DNA of 38,027 nt, taken from an uncultured Bacteroidales bacterium (lineage in GTDB: Bacteria; Bacteroidota; Bacteroidia; Bacteroidales; WCHB1-69). This document shows, one piece after another, positions 7,261 through 17,194 of the stretch. The stretch covers positions 1 to 38,027 of the forward strand of contig ONHS01000017.1 of the NCBI GenBank assembly GCA_900317715.1, written 5' to 3'. The stretch's first letter is position 1, and the number at the start of each line of letters is the position of its first letter. The notes under the pieces were generated by a model, which had not been told where the DNA came from, did not search any database, and was given only the letters and a program-made list of their open reading frames with translations. The position numbers were made by a program, and so were the translations under genes.

Positions 7261-9855
7261 TTGAGACGGTGGCTCATCATATTAATTCTGTTTCTCGCGT
7301 CTGTGGCACAGGCACAGCAGATAGAGCCTGGACTTGTGGGTACAGACTTTTGGCTCACGTTTTTAAATAATGGCAATAGCAGTAGTGTTAATACTTATAC
7401 GATTTTCATCGCTTCTGAATACGATTGTTCTGCCCACGTGGAGGCTCCTTTATTGGGATGGGATACCACCGTGTTCGTTCCTGCGGACACGACTGTTCGA
7501 GTCATAGTGCCTGATTCCTGCACTCCTCCCTATGGTGGTTTCGGCACTTTCTCTAGTGGTCTGCACGTGGTCACATCAACACACGCTCTTGTGTATGCCT
7601 CCAACCAACATAGCCAGAGTTCTGATATGACCTCCATCTTGCCCACATCGGTCTTGCGAAACTCCTATATGACGCAAACATACGGCAACGGCCCTTCAGG
7701 ATCGCAGGTGGCGGTTGTGGCCCCTTATGACAGTACTCAATTGCGGGTCGTGTTTGCTGAGGCAGTGTACACAGGTGGCAATTACTGGTCGCCCACATAC
7801 AACGTTGGCGACACGGTGGACCTCATACTGATGAGAGGTATGGTTTATATGATGAATGCGGGAAATGTGTATTCCGACTTTTTGCCCAAACCAGGATTTT
7901 CAGGTACTCGTTTTACCTCATCGAAACCAGTGGCCGTGTTTCAAGGGCATAGATGTACGAATGTTCCCGACAACTCGTCGCCTTGCGACCACCTTTACGA
8001 GCAGACGCTTCCCTCTGATCTGTTGGGCTGTCAGTACGTCATTGTGCCTACATCCGGTCGTGTACCCAACGCTAGTGTTTATTACTATCACGATTGGGTG
8101 GGCGATTTTGTAAAGGTTACCGCCCGCGATGATAACTGTACGGTGTTTGTTGATAATCAGCCTGTGGCTCAACTTAATGCAGGAAAATCATACGAGTTTA
8201 TACTAACCAATCACACACCAGACCACTACCCGTCTGGCATTGACCTGTATCAGTACGATGCCTTGTTGCTCAGCACTTCATCACCTGCAATGGTTTGCTT
8301 CTATATCTCCAGTTCCGGTTATGGTGGTAGGCCCGGCGATCCGGCCGTAGTGGTGGTGCCGCCTGTGGAACAGGGTATCAGTCGAACCATTGCCCCAGTT
8401 TATAATTCTGAGATGGTTACTTCGCATTATGTCAATGTGGTGACACCCACCCCTGATGTCGGAGGAATCACTTTAGATGGGGCGAATATAGCCTCTTCTT
8501 TTACCCAAAGCGTTGGTGGGTACAGTTATGCCCGTCTTACCATTGGTGAGGGCGTACACATATTAGATGCGGATACAGGACGCTTTCTAGCCACTTTTTA
8601 TGGTCTTGGATGGGATGATAGCTATGCTTATATTGCGGGTATGGCGGCCCGAAGCGCTGTGTATAATGTTTATGCGAATACACATTCACCCTGCCTCTAT
8701 GATACCGTCACTATAGTGTTCTCCACCCCTGACAGCACGCTTGGTGTTGAGTGGTATGTGGATGGGCAAGTACTTAATAACAGCAGTGACACGCTTAAGA
8801 TTTCTTTCGACAGTACAGGGCTTCATTGCTTGGCAGTCGTGGTTGTCCCGATGGGGGACACCATCTGGGAATACATCACTGTTGTTCCGCCACACATTAT
8901 CGTTGAGACGGATACAATCCTGCAAGGGCAAGCCTATGATTGGCATGGATTTTCGCTGACAGAATCAGGTATCTACTTTGACACGTTGGTCACAGCGAAT
9001 GGTTGCGATAGTGTGTTTGTTCTTAACCTGTTAGTTCTGGGAAATGGACCTTTGCAGATCACTTCTGAAGATTTCAGCGGAGGCATTTGTCTGGGAGATA
9101 CGGTGCATCTCACGGCCACGCCTGACAATGCTTTGTGTCACTGGACATCCACCCCATACGATCCCGCCCTTGACACCCAGTCCAACCTTCACACCATTGC
9201 CGTCAGCCCTACGGTCACAACCACCTATTCGCTTCTGGAGAATCTCCCCGACGGTCCAGCCGTCACCATTTTGGTTTCTGAGCCTGGAGAATTGTGTTTG
9301 GAGGTCAATACGCCCACCATTTTCGATTTCGATGATTATTACGTCAGTATCGACAACTGTTCGTCCGACGCAACGCTTAGTCGGTGGTCGCTTGAGGATG
9401 GTAGGGAGTTCGACGGATTTGATCTGCGCTGTCGTTTGCAGGACAATGTCGCCGACAGTTTTGCCGTCACGATGCATACTTGTTGGGAATACTGTTGTTT
9501 GGACACTACTCTGATGCTTCCGGTGGTCGTGTTTTCTTGCCGTTTCCCCAATGTAATCACGCCGAATGGTGACGGGATTAACGATTTTTTTGTCATTGAG
9601 GAATTGAATACAGATATGTCTGCGGGATATAACAACAATATCCTGGACAACCGCCTACAGGTGTTTGACAGGTGGGGTAAGAAGGTCTATGACGTCAGCA
9701 ATTACGATTCGTATGCCAGAAACGGTATTGTCTTTCGCGGGGAAAAGTATTTCGATGCCTCCAATCTTAGCGACGGGGTTTATTATTTTTTGTTCCAGTG
9801 TATTGGGAAATTACGGACCATCACATTTAACGGATCAATCACGGTCATTCGTTAA
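7261..9855 (+). CDS. IgGFc-binding-like surface protein with gliding-type T9SS C-terminal domain
   Basis: An 864-residue exported protein. A signal peptide is present (RRWLIILILFLASVAQA then QQIEP). Residues about 25-430 resemble the IgGFc-binding N-terminal domain found in bacterial surface proteins: GTDFWLTFLNNG near the start, then GLHVVTSTHALVYASNQHS, FTSSKPVAVFQGH and a long beta-rich repeat-like region. The last 100 residues (FPNVITPNGDGINDFF, then LQVFDRWGKKVYD, and SDGVYYFLFQCIG) are the gliding motility-associated C-terminal domain (CHU_C type), the type B signal for export and surface anchoring by the type IX system. A likely role is adhesion or surface coating (inference). The start is a TTG; no in-frame ATG fits. 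It converges with the GT9 gene 40 bases away. Confidence 0.85.
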   Translation: MRRWLIILILFLASVAQAQQIEPGLVGTDFWLTFLNNGNSSSVNTYTIFIASEYDCSAHVEAPLLGWDTTVFVPADTTVRVIVPDSCTPPYGGFGTFSSGLHVVTSTHALVYASNQHSQSSDMTSILPTSVLRNSYMTQTYGNGPSGSQVAVVAPYDSTQLRVVFAEAVYTGGNYWSPTYNVGDTVDLILMRGMVYMMNAGNVYSDFLPKPGFSGTRFTSSKPVAVFQGHRCTNVPDNSSPCDHLYEQTLPSDLLGCQYVIVPTSGRVPNASVYYYHDWVGDFVKVTARDDNCTVFVDNQPVAQLNAGKSYEFILTNHTPDHYPSGIDLYQYDALLLSTSSPAMVCFYISSSGYGGRPGDPAVVVVPPVEQGISRTIAPVYNSEMVTSHYVNVVTPTPDVGGITLDGANIASSFTQSVGGYSYARLTIGEGVHILDADTGRFLATFYGLGWDDSYAYIAGMAARSAVYNVYANTHSPCLYDTVTIVFSTPDSTLGVEWYVDGQVLNNSSDTLKISFDSTGLHCLAVVVVPMGDTIWEYITVVPPHIIVETDTILQGQAYDWHGFSLTESGIYFDTLVTANGCDSVFVLNLLVLGNGPLQITSEDFSGGICLGDTVHLTATPDNALCHWTSTPYDPALDTQSNLHTIAVSPTVTTTYSLLENLPDGPAVTILVSEPGELCLEVNTPTIFDFDDYYVSIDNCSSDATLSRWSLEDGREFDGFDLRCRLQDNVADSFAVTMHTCWEYCCLDTTLMLPVVVFSCRFPNVITPNGDGINDFFVIEELNTDMSAGYNNNILDNRLQVFDRWGKKVYDVSNYDSYARNGIVFRGEKYFDASNLSDGVYYFLFQCIGKLRTITFNGSITVIR

Positions 9856-9895
9856 TACAACTCCCGCAAAGGCACTGTTTTCCTCTCGTTCTGCA

Positions 9896-10906
9896 TCAAA
9901 ACCGGTTCACCCACATTGCCACGTCCGTCGCGGAAATGTTGTTCATGCACTTGAAATGCTTGCGTTTGCATTTGGAGCTACCCAACTTTGAACACGGGCG
10001 GCAGTGGAGCGGACAGACTTCAAAATTACGGAAAAGATTCCGTTCACCAGGCATGTAGGGATAGCATCCGAATTCGGGGATGGTGGAACCGAAAATAACC
10101 GCTGTGGGCTTGTGCAGTGCCGCCGCGATATGCATCAGTCCAGTATCGCCGGTAATCACACAATCAGCATGTTGGATGATGGCAGCCGACTGATAAAGCG
10201 TGTATTTGCCACAACCGTTCGTTGCGCGTTCGCCCAATTGAGCCACCACCTGCTCGCCCTCCTCATAGACATCCTTGCCGCCCAAAAGCATGATGGGCTT
10301 ATGCAGGATGCTGCCGATTTCCACTACTTTGGATACAGGAATGCGCTTGGTGAAATGTTGGGCGGCCAACACGATGGCTACAAAACCGTCATCAAACATC
10401 ATGGGAAGATCATCCTCTTCAAAACCTTGATCTTCTGGAATATAGAATTCCAGACCTTTGTGGTCGTTGTGCACATTCAGCATCTTTACGGCCTCAAAAT
10501 AGCGCTCCACGATGTGCGTTTCCGGCAGTCCGTTCATCTTTAAACGATAGCACAGCCATTTGGAGAAATTGTGCTTTTGGTATGTGTAAGAGGTGCACTT
10601 CAGCTGGCGCACCACCTGACGGGAACGGAATGTTTTCTGCAAATCAATCACTACATCGAATTGCTCATTGCGCAATTCTTCCACCACCTGACTCACATTT
10701 TCGGAATCGTAGGCGTGTAGTTTGTGAATATGAGGATTGTTTTCTACTACGGAAATGTACTCTTTGCGCACCAAAAAATGAACTTCAGCCTCTGGAATCT
10801 GTTCATTGACAGCTCTGATGACAGGCGTGGTCAGAACAATGTCTCCAATTGAGCTTAATCGGATAATCAGAATTTTCGGTTGCGACGGGGGTTGTAACTC
10901 ATCCAT
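9896..10906 (-). CDS. Glycosyltransferase family 9 (heptosyltransferase-like)
   Basis: A 336-residue cytoplasmic or membrane-peripheral enzyme of the ADP-heptose:LPS heptosyltransferase family, which builds the lipopolysaccharide inner core. The N-terminal Rossmann domain opens with ILIIRLSSIGDIVLTTPVIR, the typical acceptor-binding loop with the catalytic Asp. The C-terminal nucleotide-sugar domain has the family signature GDTGLMHIAAALHKPTAVIFG at about residues 250-272. The C-terminus is cysteine-rich (CPLHCRPCSKLG then CKRKHFKCM), as seen in many family members of this phylum. The acceptor is not predictable. It begins 16 bases after the stop of the acyltransferase gene, so both envelope-lipid enzymes probably share a transcript. 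Confidence 0.88.
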   Translation of the reverse strand: MDELQPPSQPKILIIRLSSIGDIVLTTPVIRAVNEQIPEAEVHFLVRKEYISVVENNPHIHKLHAYDSENVSQVVEELRNEQFDVVIDLQKTFRSRQVVRQLKCTSYTYQKHNFSKWLCYRLKMNGLPETHIVERYFEAVKMLNVHNDHKGLEFYIPEDQGFEEDDLPMMFDDGFVAIVLAAQHFTKRIPVSKVVEIGSILHKPIMLLGGKDVYEEGEQVVAQLGERATNGCGKYTLYQSAAIIQHADCVITGDTGLMHIAAALHKPTAVIFGSTIPEFGCYPYMPGERNLFRNFEVCPLHCRPCSKLGSSKCKRKHFKCMNNISATDVAMWVNRF

Positions 10907-10922
10907 ATTACGTTAAAAAATA

Positions 10923-12059
10923 TTAATTTTGTTCAGATATTGTTTTAAAATGATTGTCAACAGGGGTTGCGTATATTTTCAACAGGTTTTCGCGCATCTT
11001 CTCTTCGGGCACGTCGCGCGTTTTGGATTGCATCTGCAAATATTGCTCGAAATGCGCCATCTCTGCCGGTGTGTATTGGTCAGCGTATTCTTGGTTTTGA
11101 TGCAATAAATCGTGTGCCATGAAGTTGTTAGGGTAGAGCGTATAGTTCTGATATATCTGTTTGTCAATGAGTTGGCAAACAAAATAGAGTTTATCGTTAT
11201 TGTTCAGTTGTTCAGGCACGGTATCCAATTCCTCTTGAAGAGGTTTTCCGATATGCAGGGAGATACGACCTTTCTGACCGAAGATACCTTGTTTGATGCT
11301 GTCGAAATCTTCACCAGGCTGTTTTTGATAGGGGCCGGTCTCACTGAGCGCACATTCACGAGCTTTCATCTTGTCACAAGGCTCATATTCGTAGTTAATC
11401 GTCACCGGCGTGAGGTTCATCTTGCGCATGGTTTCCACCAAGTGCTTGTCATTGCCCATGGTGATCATCTTCAAAAGTCCTTGTTTGGTATAGTCGTGAC
11501 CATCCTTTGTACGGCCGTCACGCTGGGCAATCCAGACAGATTCGTTATCTTCAATGAGGGAGTATTGAATATAAGCGGCTAAATGTTTGGAATTGAGTAG
11601 CTTTTCACGCATAGTGCCGCTTCGTTTCACCTTGATCATCTTGTTCAATTTCGCGATTTCACCCAATAAAGGCGTGGTGAAAAGATTGTCACCCATAGCG
11701 ATACGGGAGGTTTTCCGATGCTCAATGAAGAAATAATACTGCAGAATGGCAGGATCTAACGTGATATCACGGTGATTGCCGATGAACATATAAGCTTTGT
11801 CCGCTTCGATGTTCTCAATTCCACTCAAAGTCACCCCTGTGGAGGACTGACCTAAAAAAGCGTCCATGAAACGTTTGTCAAAAACCACCTGCACCTCTTC
11901 AACGGTGTTGTAATGCTCAAAGTCGCGGCGGAAATCTTCAATGGAATAATCTGATAAACAGATACGTATAGCGTCTTGAAAGCGCTTGTCGTCCATCAGA
12001 CGATAGTAGGCTTCCTTAAATTCAGCATCCGTATAAGGCCGTATATCTTCAAAGTCCAT
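10923..12059 (-). CDS. PlsC-like glycerolipid acyltransferase
   Basis: A 378-residue protein of the 1-acylglycerol-3-phosphate acyltransferase-like superfamily, which transfers acyl chains to lysophospholipids or related glycerolipids at the inner membrane. The catalytic block is FIGNHRDITLDPA at about residues 95-107, a variant of the H-x4-D motif, followed by IAMGDNLFTTPL, KVKRSGTM and SVWIAQRDGRTKDG, which takes the place of the FPEGTRS motif. This is a longer subfamily than classical PlsC (about 240 residues), with an extra N-terminal 90 residues and a helical C-terminus. The ATG at 12057-12059 is preferred because a TAnnTTTG promoter ends only about 20 bases upstream; the longer TTG-started frame would begin inside it. 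Confidence 0.85.
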   Translation of the reverse strand: MDFEDIRPYTDAEFKEAYYRLMDDKRFQDAIRICLSDYSIEDFRRDFEHYNTVEEVQVVFDKRFMDAFLGQSSTGVTLSGIENIEADKAYMFIGNHRDITLDPAILQYYFFIEHRKTSRIAMGDNLFTTPLLGEIAKLNKMIKVKRSGTMREKLLNSKHLAAYIQYSLIEDNESVWIAQRDGRTKDGHDYTKQGLLKMITMGNDKHLVETMRKMNLTPVTINYEYEPCDKMKARECALSETGPYQKQPGEDFDSIKQGIFGQKGRISLHIGKPLQEELDTVPEQLNNNDKLYFVCQLIDKQIYQNYTLYPNNFMAHDLLHQNQEYADQYTPAEMAHFEQYLQMQSKTRDVPEEKMRENLLKIYATPVDNHFKTISEQN

Positions 12060-12080
12060 TTTGTCAAATAATTCAGGCTG

Positions 12081-12088
12081 CAAAGATA
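12081..12088 (-). promoter_or_regulatory. Bacteroidetes-type promoter for the acyltransferase/GT9 pair
   Basis: The minus strand reads TATCTTTG followed by C, matching TAnnTTTG, 21 bases upstream of the chosen ATG. Its place fixes the short version of the acyltransferase N-terminus. Confidence 0.55.
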
Positions 12089-12140
12089 CAATAATTTCGC
12101 TTACAGAGAGAAAGGAGGTGGCGGTGTTCCGTAAAATCCT

Positions 12141-13943
12141 CTAACCCAGCATGATATATAAATCGGGATATTGATGGGGGGATTCTTTCTTGTGACGCGT
12201 AAGTGCAAAAGCCATCGTCAAGGTGCCGATACGTCCGCAATACATATTGATGATAAGGATGAGTTTGGCCATCCAGTTCCAGTTGGCGCACTCTCCTGTG
12301 GATAGACCACAAGTGGTGAAGGCAGAGGCCGTTTCAAACATGGCAGGCAACAGTTCCACATCCGGCTGCACCACCGTCAAGAGGAAGCAAGAAAACACAA
12401 TGAACGAAACCGTCATCATCATAATGGTGGTGGCTTTTTCCACCAATAAAGGCGAAATCGATTTGCGTTCAAATTCGATGTTTTTCTTACCTTGAATCGT
12501 GGCAATCACGGACTTCACGACAATGAACAGCGTGGTGGTCTTGATACCGCCGCCTGTGGAGCTGGGGGAGCCACCGATAAAGATCGCCAACAGAATCAAA
12601 AAGATGGTAGAAAGACGCATGGCATTGATATCCAACACATTAAATCCAGAAGTTCGACAAGTCGTGATTTGGAATACGGACGTAAATACCTTATTCCCAA
12701 AGCCATTGATATCTTTTAGCACCCCATTGTATTCCAAAAGGAAGAAGAGTATGCTTCCCACTCCAATGATGAAAAACGTGACATAAAGCACAATCTTGGT
12801 CTGTGGCATCAGCGTTTTCCAATGGTATTTGTTGCGCTCGCGGATGTAGCGGTAACTGAAAAAGTCACGGATGGTGACAAATCCGATGCCACCCAAGAAC
12901 ACCAATCCCATGATAACCACCTGCGGGAAGTAGCTGCCTTGGCTGCCCAAATTCAGCAAACTGTCGTCAATGAGCACAAAACCGCCATTATTGAAGGCGG
13001 AAACGGTGTAAAAAATGGAGAAAAACAGGTTTTGCTTGTCGGAAAGGAAGAATCCTGTGGATTTCCAATAGGTGAACATTAAAGCCACGCCCGCCGCTTC
13101 AATGATGAAAGTGGTCAATACAATGCTGCGCAACAATGATACGGAGTCGGAGAGACGGTCGGAGGACATCATGTCGCGAATCATGTACTGATAGCGCAAG
13201 CCGATCAATGAACGAGACAGGAAAGTGGAGAAAAAAGTAGCGAAGGAGAGGATACTCATACCACCTAACTGTATGAGTACCAAGATGACCACCTGTCCTT
13301 TGAAGGTGAAGCAGGCGGAGGTACTCATCACGGAAAGTCCCGTGATGCAGCTGGCACTCGTCGCCGTAAACAAAGCATCAATGAAAGAGATCCCGCTCGT
13401 CGTCATACGCGGCATCATCAGCAAAATGGTACCCATCGTAATCAAAAACAGGAACGACACGACCATCAAAATGGGTGGACTGAGGTGATAATTCCCCAAA
13501 GAGCTGCTCATTTTGGCCAGCTCTATCAAAACGATAATCAAAAAGTAGAATTGAATGAATATCAGGTAGAGATTCTCAAAGTTAGTGGCATTTACAATGT
13601 CAACGTGGAAAACATTGATGGAGATAAACTGGATAATCAGGATGAGAATGATGATAAATTCGACCCACGAATGTTTCAAAAAATCCCCTCGGTGCAGCGA
13701 ATAGAACAACAAAGTAAAATATTTCGCCACATAGAAGAAAAGACTGCCGTGAATGAGTAAACGAATCAGATTTTTGACTTCGGGAGTAATATATAGACCA
13801 TGATAGCAGAAAATGCACGCAATGGTCCCGATGGAAACCAACAAACTGCAAATTTGCAAGATCCGCTGAATGCGGTCCTTGTAAGTGGCAATGTGGATTC
13901 GCCGTTTGCCGTTGTATTCGTCGTGGTTTCCGAAAATGGGCAT
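12141..13943 (-). CDS. trkH: Potassium uptake protein TrkH/KtrB
   Basis: A 600-residue inner-membrane potassium translocation subunit. The four pore-loop repeats of the Trk/Ktr/HKT family are visible: TATSASCITGLSV near residue 190, SAFNNGGFVLIDD near 310, TTCRTSGFNVLD near 430 and SAFTTCGLSTGE near 550; each carries the filter glycine. It starts 1 base inside the stop of the TrkA-like gene (TAATG overlap), so both subunits are translationally coupled. Two extra N-terminal helices (about residues 25-110) precede the core, making it longer than the roughly 480-residue KtrB proteins. It contacts the RCK ring formed by TrkA at the cytoplasmic face. Confidence 0.93.
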   Translation of the reverse strand: MPIFGNHDEYNGKRRIHIATYKDRIQRILQICSLLVSIGTIACIFCYHGLYITPEVKNLIRLLIHGSLFFYVAKYFTLLFYSLHRGDFLKHSWVEFIIILILIIQFISINVFHVDIVNATNFENLYLIFIQFYFLIIVLIELAKMSSSLGNYHLSPPILMVVSFLFLITMGTILLMMPRMTTSGISFIDALFTATSASCITGLSVMSTSACFTFKGQVVILVLIQLGGMSILSFATFFSTFLSRSLIGLRYQYMIRDMMSSDRLSDSVSLLRSIVLTTFIIEAAGVALMFTYWKSTGFFLSDKQNLFFSIFYTVSAFNNGGFVLIDDSLLNLGSQGSYFPQVVIMGLVFLGGIGFVTIRDFFSYRYIRERNKYHWKTLMPQTKIVLYVTFFIIGVGSILFFLLEYNGVLKDINGFGNKVFTSVFQITTCRTSGFNVLDINAMRLSTIFLILLAIFIGGSPSSTGGGIKTTTLFIVVKSVIATIQGKKNIEFERKSISPLLVEKATTIMMMTVSFIVFSCFLLTVVQPDVELLPAMFETASAFTTCGLSTGECANWNWMAKLILIINMYCGRIGTLTMAFALTRHKKESPHQYPDLYIMLG

Positions 13944-14638
13944 TACAGATTGATTTTGATGAAGTTATCTATGTCACGGTCTTTGCCGAACAAAACAAAA
14001 ACATCGCCTTTTCGAATCACTGTGGAATTGTCAGGGACACCGATAATGTGCTGTTTCATTGTCAGTTCCTTGTTTTCAATTTCCTCAAAGTTGCGGCGGA
14101 TGGTGACTAAGCTCAAGTGGTGGTTGTCACGGAAGTTGACATCGCCGAGGGTGAGTCCTTCGAGTCGGTCGGGAGTGATGATGGACGCAATTCTGTACTC
14201 GTCAGGGAGTTGCAGGTAGGAAAGGATGTTGGGGTTGCTGAGACGTTCAGCCAACAAGGTGGCCAACTCGTCTTCCGGGGAAAGGAATTCCGTAATACCC
14301 ATCTTTTCCAGAATGGTCTGTTGGTGTTTGCCCTTTGTACGGCAGAAAATCTTTTCAATTCCCAAATCTATGAGGTTGGAGATACAAAGCAGACGTTCCA
14401 CAAAGTCGTCGCCGATGGCCACAATCACCGCATCGAAATCCTTGATGTTTTCGTTGAGCAATGCGCGTTTGTCCGTGGCGTCCGTACACACGGCATACGC
14501 GACATCATCGCTGATGTACTGCACTTTCTTCATGTCTTTGTCGATCACCAGCACTTCGAAACCTTTTTCCGAGAGTGCTAAACTGATAGCCTGACCGAAC
14601 TGCCCTGCGCCAATGACGGCGAATTTTTTCTGAGCCAT
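13943..14638 (-). CDS. trkA: Potassium uptake regulatory subunit TrkA/KtrA (single RCK)
   Basis: A 231-residue cytoplasmic gating subunit. The N-terminal RCK_N Rossmann domain begins FAVIGAGQFGQAISLALSEK, with the G-x-G-x-x-G nucleotide loop, and keeps the acidic residue at the end of strand two (VLVIDKD), as in NAD(H)/ATP-binding RCK domains. The C-terminal RCK_C (TrkA-C) domain covers about residues 140-231. One RCK pair makes it like KtrA rather than the duplicated E. coli TrkA (about 460 residues). It is followed by trkH with a 1-base overlap. A near-match promoter (TATTTTCG) lies just upstream at about 14665. Confidence 0.92.
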   Translation of the reverse strand: MAQKKFAVIGAGQFGQAISLALSEKGFEVLVIDKDMKKVQYISDDVAYAVCTDATDKRALLNENIKDFDAVIVAIGDDFVERLLCISNLIDLGIEKIFCRTKGKHQQTILEKMGITEFLSPEDELATLLAERLSNPNILSYLQLPDEYRIASIITPDRLEGLTLGDVNFRDNHHLSLVTIRRNFEEIENKELTMKQHIIGVPDNSTVIRKGDVFVLFGKDRDIDNFIKINL

Positions 14639-14681
14639 AATTCACAATTTAAGCAAAGCGGCGAAAATACAAAAAAAATCG

Positions 14682-17156
14682 TTATTTCTTCATTTTGACC
14701 ACCGTGATGCCGGCGCCGCCCAGCTCCAGCATCTCGTCGTGAAACTCTGCCACACTCCGTCGTTTGGCCAAATATTGTCGAACGACACTGCGCAAAATGC
14801 CGTTTCCCTTGCCATGAAGAATCCGCAAATTACTGATACCCAGCATCTCTGCTTCGTCCAAATACTCTTCCAGATGGTGCATCATCTCTTCGGCCCGCTG
14901 ACCGCGCACATCCAAAGTAGTGTTAAAATCTGCTAATTTCTTATTAAGCGCATCTGCTATGGAACCCGTGTTGAAATGCGAAACGTTGCCGCGCTCCACA
15001 TTCCGAGCTTCCTTCTTGCTGATTTTGATGAGTTTGTCCAATTTGGTACGGAAATTGACCGAATGGAAAGAAATCATCACATCGTTGCCGTCAATTTGGG
15101 TGACTTCGCCAGCGATTTGAGAATCAGGCATATAGACGGAATCTCCAATTCGGATAGTCTTGTCCTGAATCTCTTCCACAGTGGGCTTGCGCTCCACCGT
15201 TTTGCGCTTGTGGATCGGCACGATGGGCTTCACGGCTTCCGCTTCCGCCTTCTCGACGTTCTCGATTTCCTTCTGCAGTTCTTTCTTGAAGGATTTCACC
15301 TCTTCCCGAACCTGTTTAGTCTTTTGAGTATCCGCTTTCGACTCTTTGATTTCACGTATCGTATTCTCAATCACCTTGTTAGCACTATCGACGATACTGT
15401 TGGCCTGGTTCTTGGCTTTGGTCAGAATCTCCTTGCGCTGTTTGTCGAGCAATGCAAATTTTTCGGCATATTCGTCAATCATCAAGGCGAGTTGGTCATC
15501 GGCGGCACGCACCATTTTGAGCTTTTGTTCCGTCTCAATTTGCGTCACCTCGATTTCTTCCAGTTTTCGCTCGTAATCGATTTGCGCGGTGCCCGATTTT
15601 TGGATGGCGTTATCGATGATCTGCGGATTAAGTCCGATTTGCCGGGCAATTTCGTAGGTGAAAGAGCTGCCGGGTTTACCGATTTTGAGGATATAGAGCG
15701 GTTTCAGCGCGTGCGTGTCGAAGAGCATGGCGCCGTTTTCCGCCTCGGGATGCGTGTCGGAGAACATCTTCAGATTGCCATAGTGCGTGGTGATAATGCC
15801 GAAAGCCCCTGTGTCATAGTATTTTTCGAGGATGGATTCAGCCAATGCGCCACCCAAAGTGGGTTCGGTGCCGCTCCCAAATTCATCAATCAGGAACAGC
15901 GACTTTGCGTTGAGGTTTTCGTCCATCACTTTCAGATTCTGCAAATGAGAACTGTAAGTACTCAAGTCATTCTCGATGGATTGCTCATCGCCAATGTCGA
16001 TGAAAATGTGCTCGAAGATGCCCATGTCGGAAGTGCTCTGCATAGAGACGGGCAGTCCGCATTGCATCATATATTGCAGTAAACCAACGCTTTTCAAGCA
16101 TACGGACTTGCCGCCGGCATTAGGTCCTGAGATAATCAGAATACGTTTTTCCGGCATCAGTTCAATGTTCAAAGGCACGACTTGTTTGCCGTTTCGCTTG
16201 AAGTTGAGGTGTAGCAATGGGTGCATGGCCTGATGCCAGTGCGCGACCGTTTGAGGGTGAATATGCGGCACCGTAGCGTCGATGTCAATGGCGAAGAGAG
16301 CCTTGGCGCGTAGGAAATCGTAGCGGCCCATCAGCGTTTGCGCTTCCAGCAGCTCATCAATGAGCGGTCGGATGGTGGTGGAGATTTCCGTTAAAATGCG
16401 GATAATTTCGCGTTGTTCCGCATTCTGCAGGTCTTTGAGTTCGTTGTTGGCATCGAAAACTTCGGTGGGTTCAATGAAAACAGTCTGTCCGGTAGCTGAT
16501 TCGTCATGTACGAAACCGTGCAACCGACGTTTGAATTGTGCGGAGACGGGAATACAGAGACGACCGTTGCGGATGGTCATCTCGGCATCTTCCTTCACGA
16601 TGCCGTCTTGCTTGGCAGCGGAGAGAATCTTACGGATCTGCCGGTCGGCATCGCGGGAGATACGGTTGATGGCGCCTTTGATGTGCGCCAGTTCGTCGGA
16701 GGCGTTGTCGCGCATCTGTCCTTTGTCGTCCAGAATGCGGTTGATGGAAGCCATCAGGTCACGTTGCAGCGGCATTTCCGCGCACATCGACCAGAGTCGC
16801 GGGTAGCGATTCTCTTCGTGCCGCACCTTGAAATAGACGAAAATGTTGGTCATGGATTGCACAAAACCGCGCAAACAGGCCAAATCTTCCAGTTCAATGT
16901 ATGTTCCATCGACGCGCAGATGCTTGAGCACCGCGCGCAGATCGTAAAAGTCCTGTGCGGGGAACGGTTCGTCGAAAAGCAGCAGTTGCCGGAACTCCTC
17001 CACCGCTTCCAAAGCTGGCAGAATCTGCAACATGTCCGTCATGAACTGCATACGATCAACCGCTTCGGCACCTTGAGGACTCAGGCAATGCGCCAAAATA
17101 AGCCGTCGCACAGTGTCAAAACCGATTTTCTCTTCAAAATTATCGGGATATAACAT
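14682..17156 (-). CDS. mutS2: Endonuclease MutS2 (MutS-like ATPase with Smr domain)
   Basis: An 824-residue protein. MutS2 lacks the mismatch-recognition domain of MutS and acts on branched recombination intermediates or on collided ribosomes. Seen here: the MutS core and clamp-like helices (about 1-320), a Walker A loop ISGPNAGGKSVCLKSVG near residue 345, Walker B LFLIDEFGSGTEP near 420, a long charged coiled coil (about 510-630), a KOW-like beta segment (RIGDSVYMPDSQIAGEVTQI), and the C-terminal Smr nuclease domain with LDVRGQRAEE and HGKGNGILRSVVR. The ATG at 17154-17156 (MLYPDNFEEKIG) is taken as the start because a promoter lies just upstream; the longer frame would run through it. Confidence 0.95.
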   Translation of the reverse strand: MLYPDNFEEKIGFDTVRRLILAHCLSPQGAEAVDRMQFMTDMLQILPALEAVEEFRQLLLFDEPFPAQDFYDLRAVLKHLRVDGTYIELEDLACLRGFVQSMTNIFVYFKVRHEENRYPRLWSMCAEMPLQRDLMASINRILDDKGQMRDNASDELAHIKGAINRISRDADRQIRKILSAAKQDGIVKEDAEMTIRNGRLCIPVSAQFKRRLHGFVHDESATGQTVFIEPTEVFDANNELKDLQNAEQREIIRILTEISTTIRPLIDELLEAQTLMGRYDFLRAKALFAIDIDATVPHIHPQTVAHWHQAMHPLLHLNFKRNGKQVVPLNIELMPEKRILIISGPNAGGKSVCLKSVGLLQYMMQCGLPVSMQSTSDMGIFEHIFIDIGDEQSIENDLSTYSSHLQNLKVMDENLNAKSLFLIDEFGSGTEPTLGGALAESILEKYYDTGAFGIITTHYGNLKMFSDTHPEAENGAMLFDTHALKPLYILKIGKPGSSFTYEIARQIGLNPQIIDNAIQKSGTAQIDYERKLEEIEVTQIETEQKLKMVRAADDQLALMIDEYAEKFALLDKQRKEILTKAKNQANSIVDSANKVIENTIREIKESKADTQKTKQVREEVKSFKKELQKEIENVEKAEAEAVKPIVPIHKRKTVERKPTVEEIQDKTIRIGDSVYMPDSQIAGEVTQIDGNDVMISFHSVNFRTKLDKLIKISKKEARNVERGNVSHFNTGSIADALNKKLADFNTTLDVRGQRAEEMMHHLEEYLDEAEMLGISNLRILHGKGNGILRSVVRQYLAKRRSVAEFHDEMLELGGAGITVVKMKK

Positions 17157-17186
17157 ATATAATTCAGTCCAAATACAAAAAGGCGG

Positions 17187-17194
17187 CAAAAGTA
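17187..17194 (-). promoter_or_regulatory. Bacteroidetes-type promoter for mutS2
   Basis: The minus strand reads TACTTTTG followed by C (TAnnTTTG), about 30 bases upstream of the mutS2 ATG. It supports the short mutS2 start. Confidence 0.5.

Noticed and set aside
14976..16082. 368-codon open frame on the plus strand
   Set aside because: It lies wholly antisense to mutS2, whose motifs are clear, and its translation has the low-complexity Phe/Val/His-rich look of a shadow frame.
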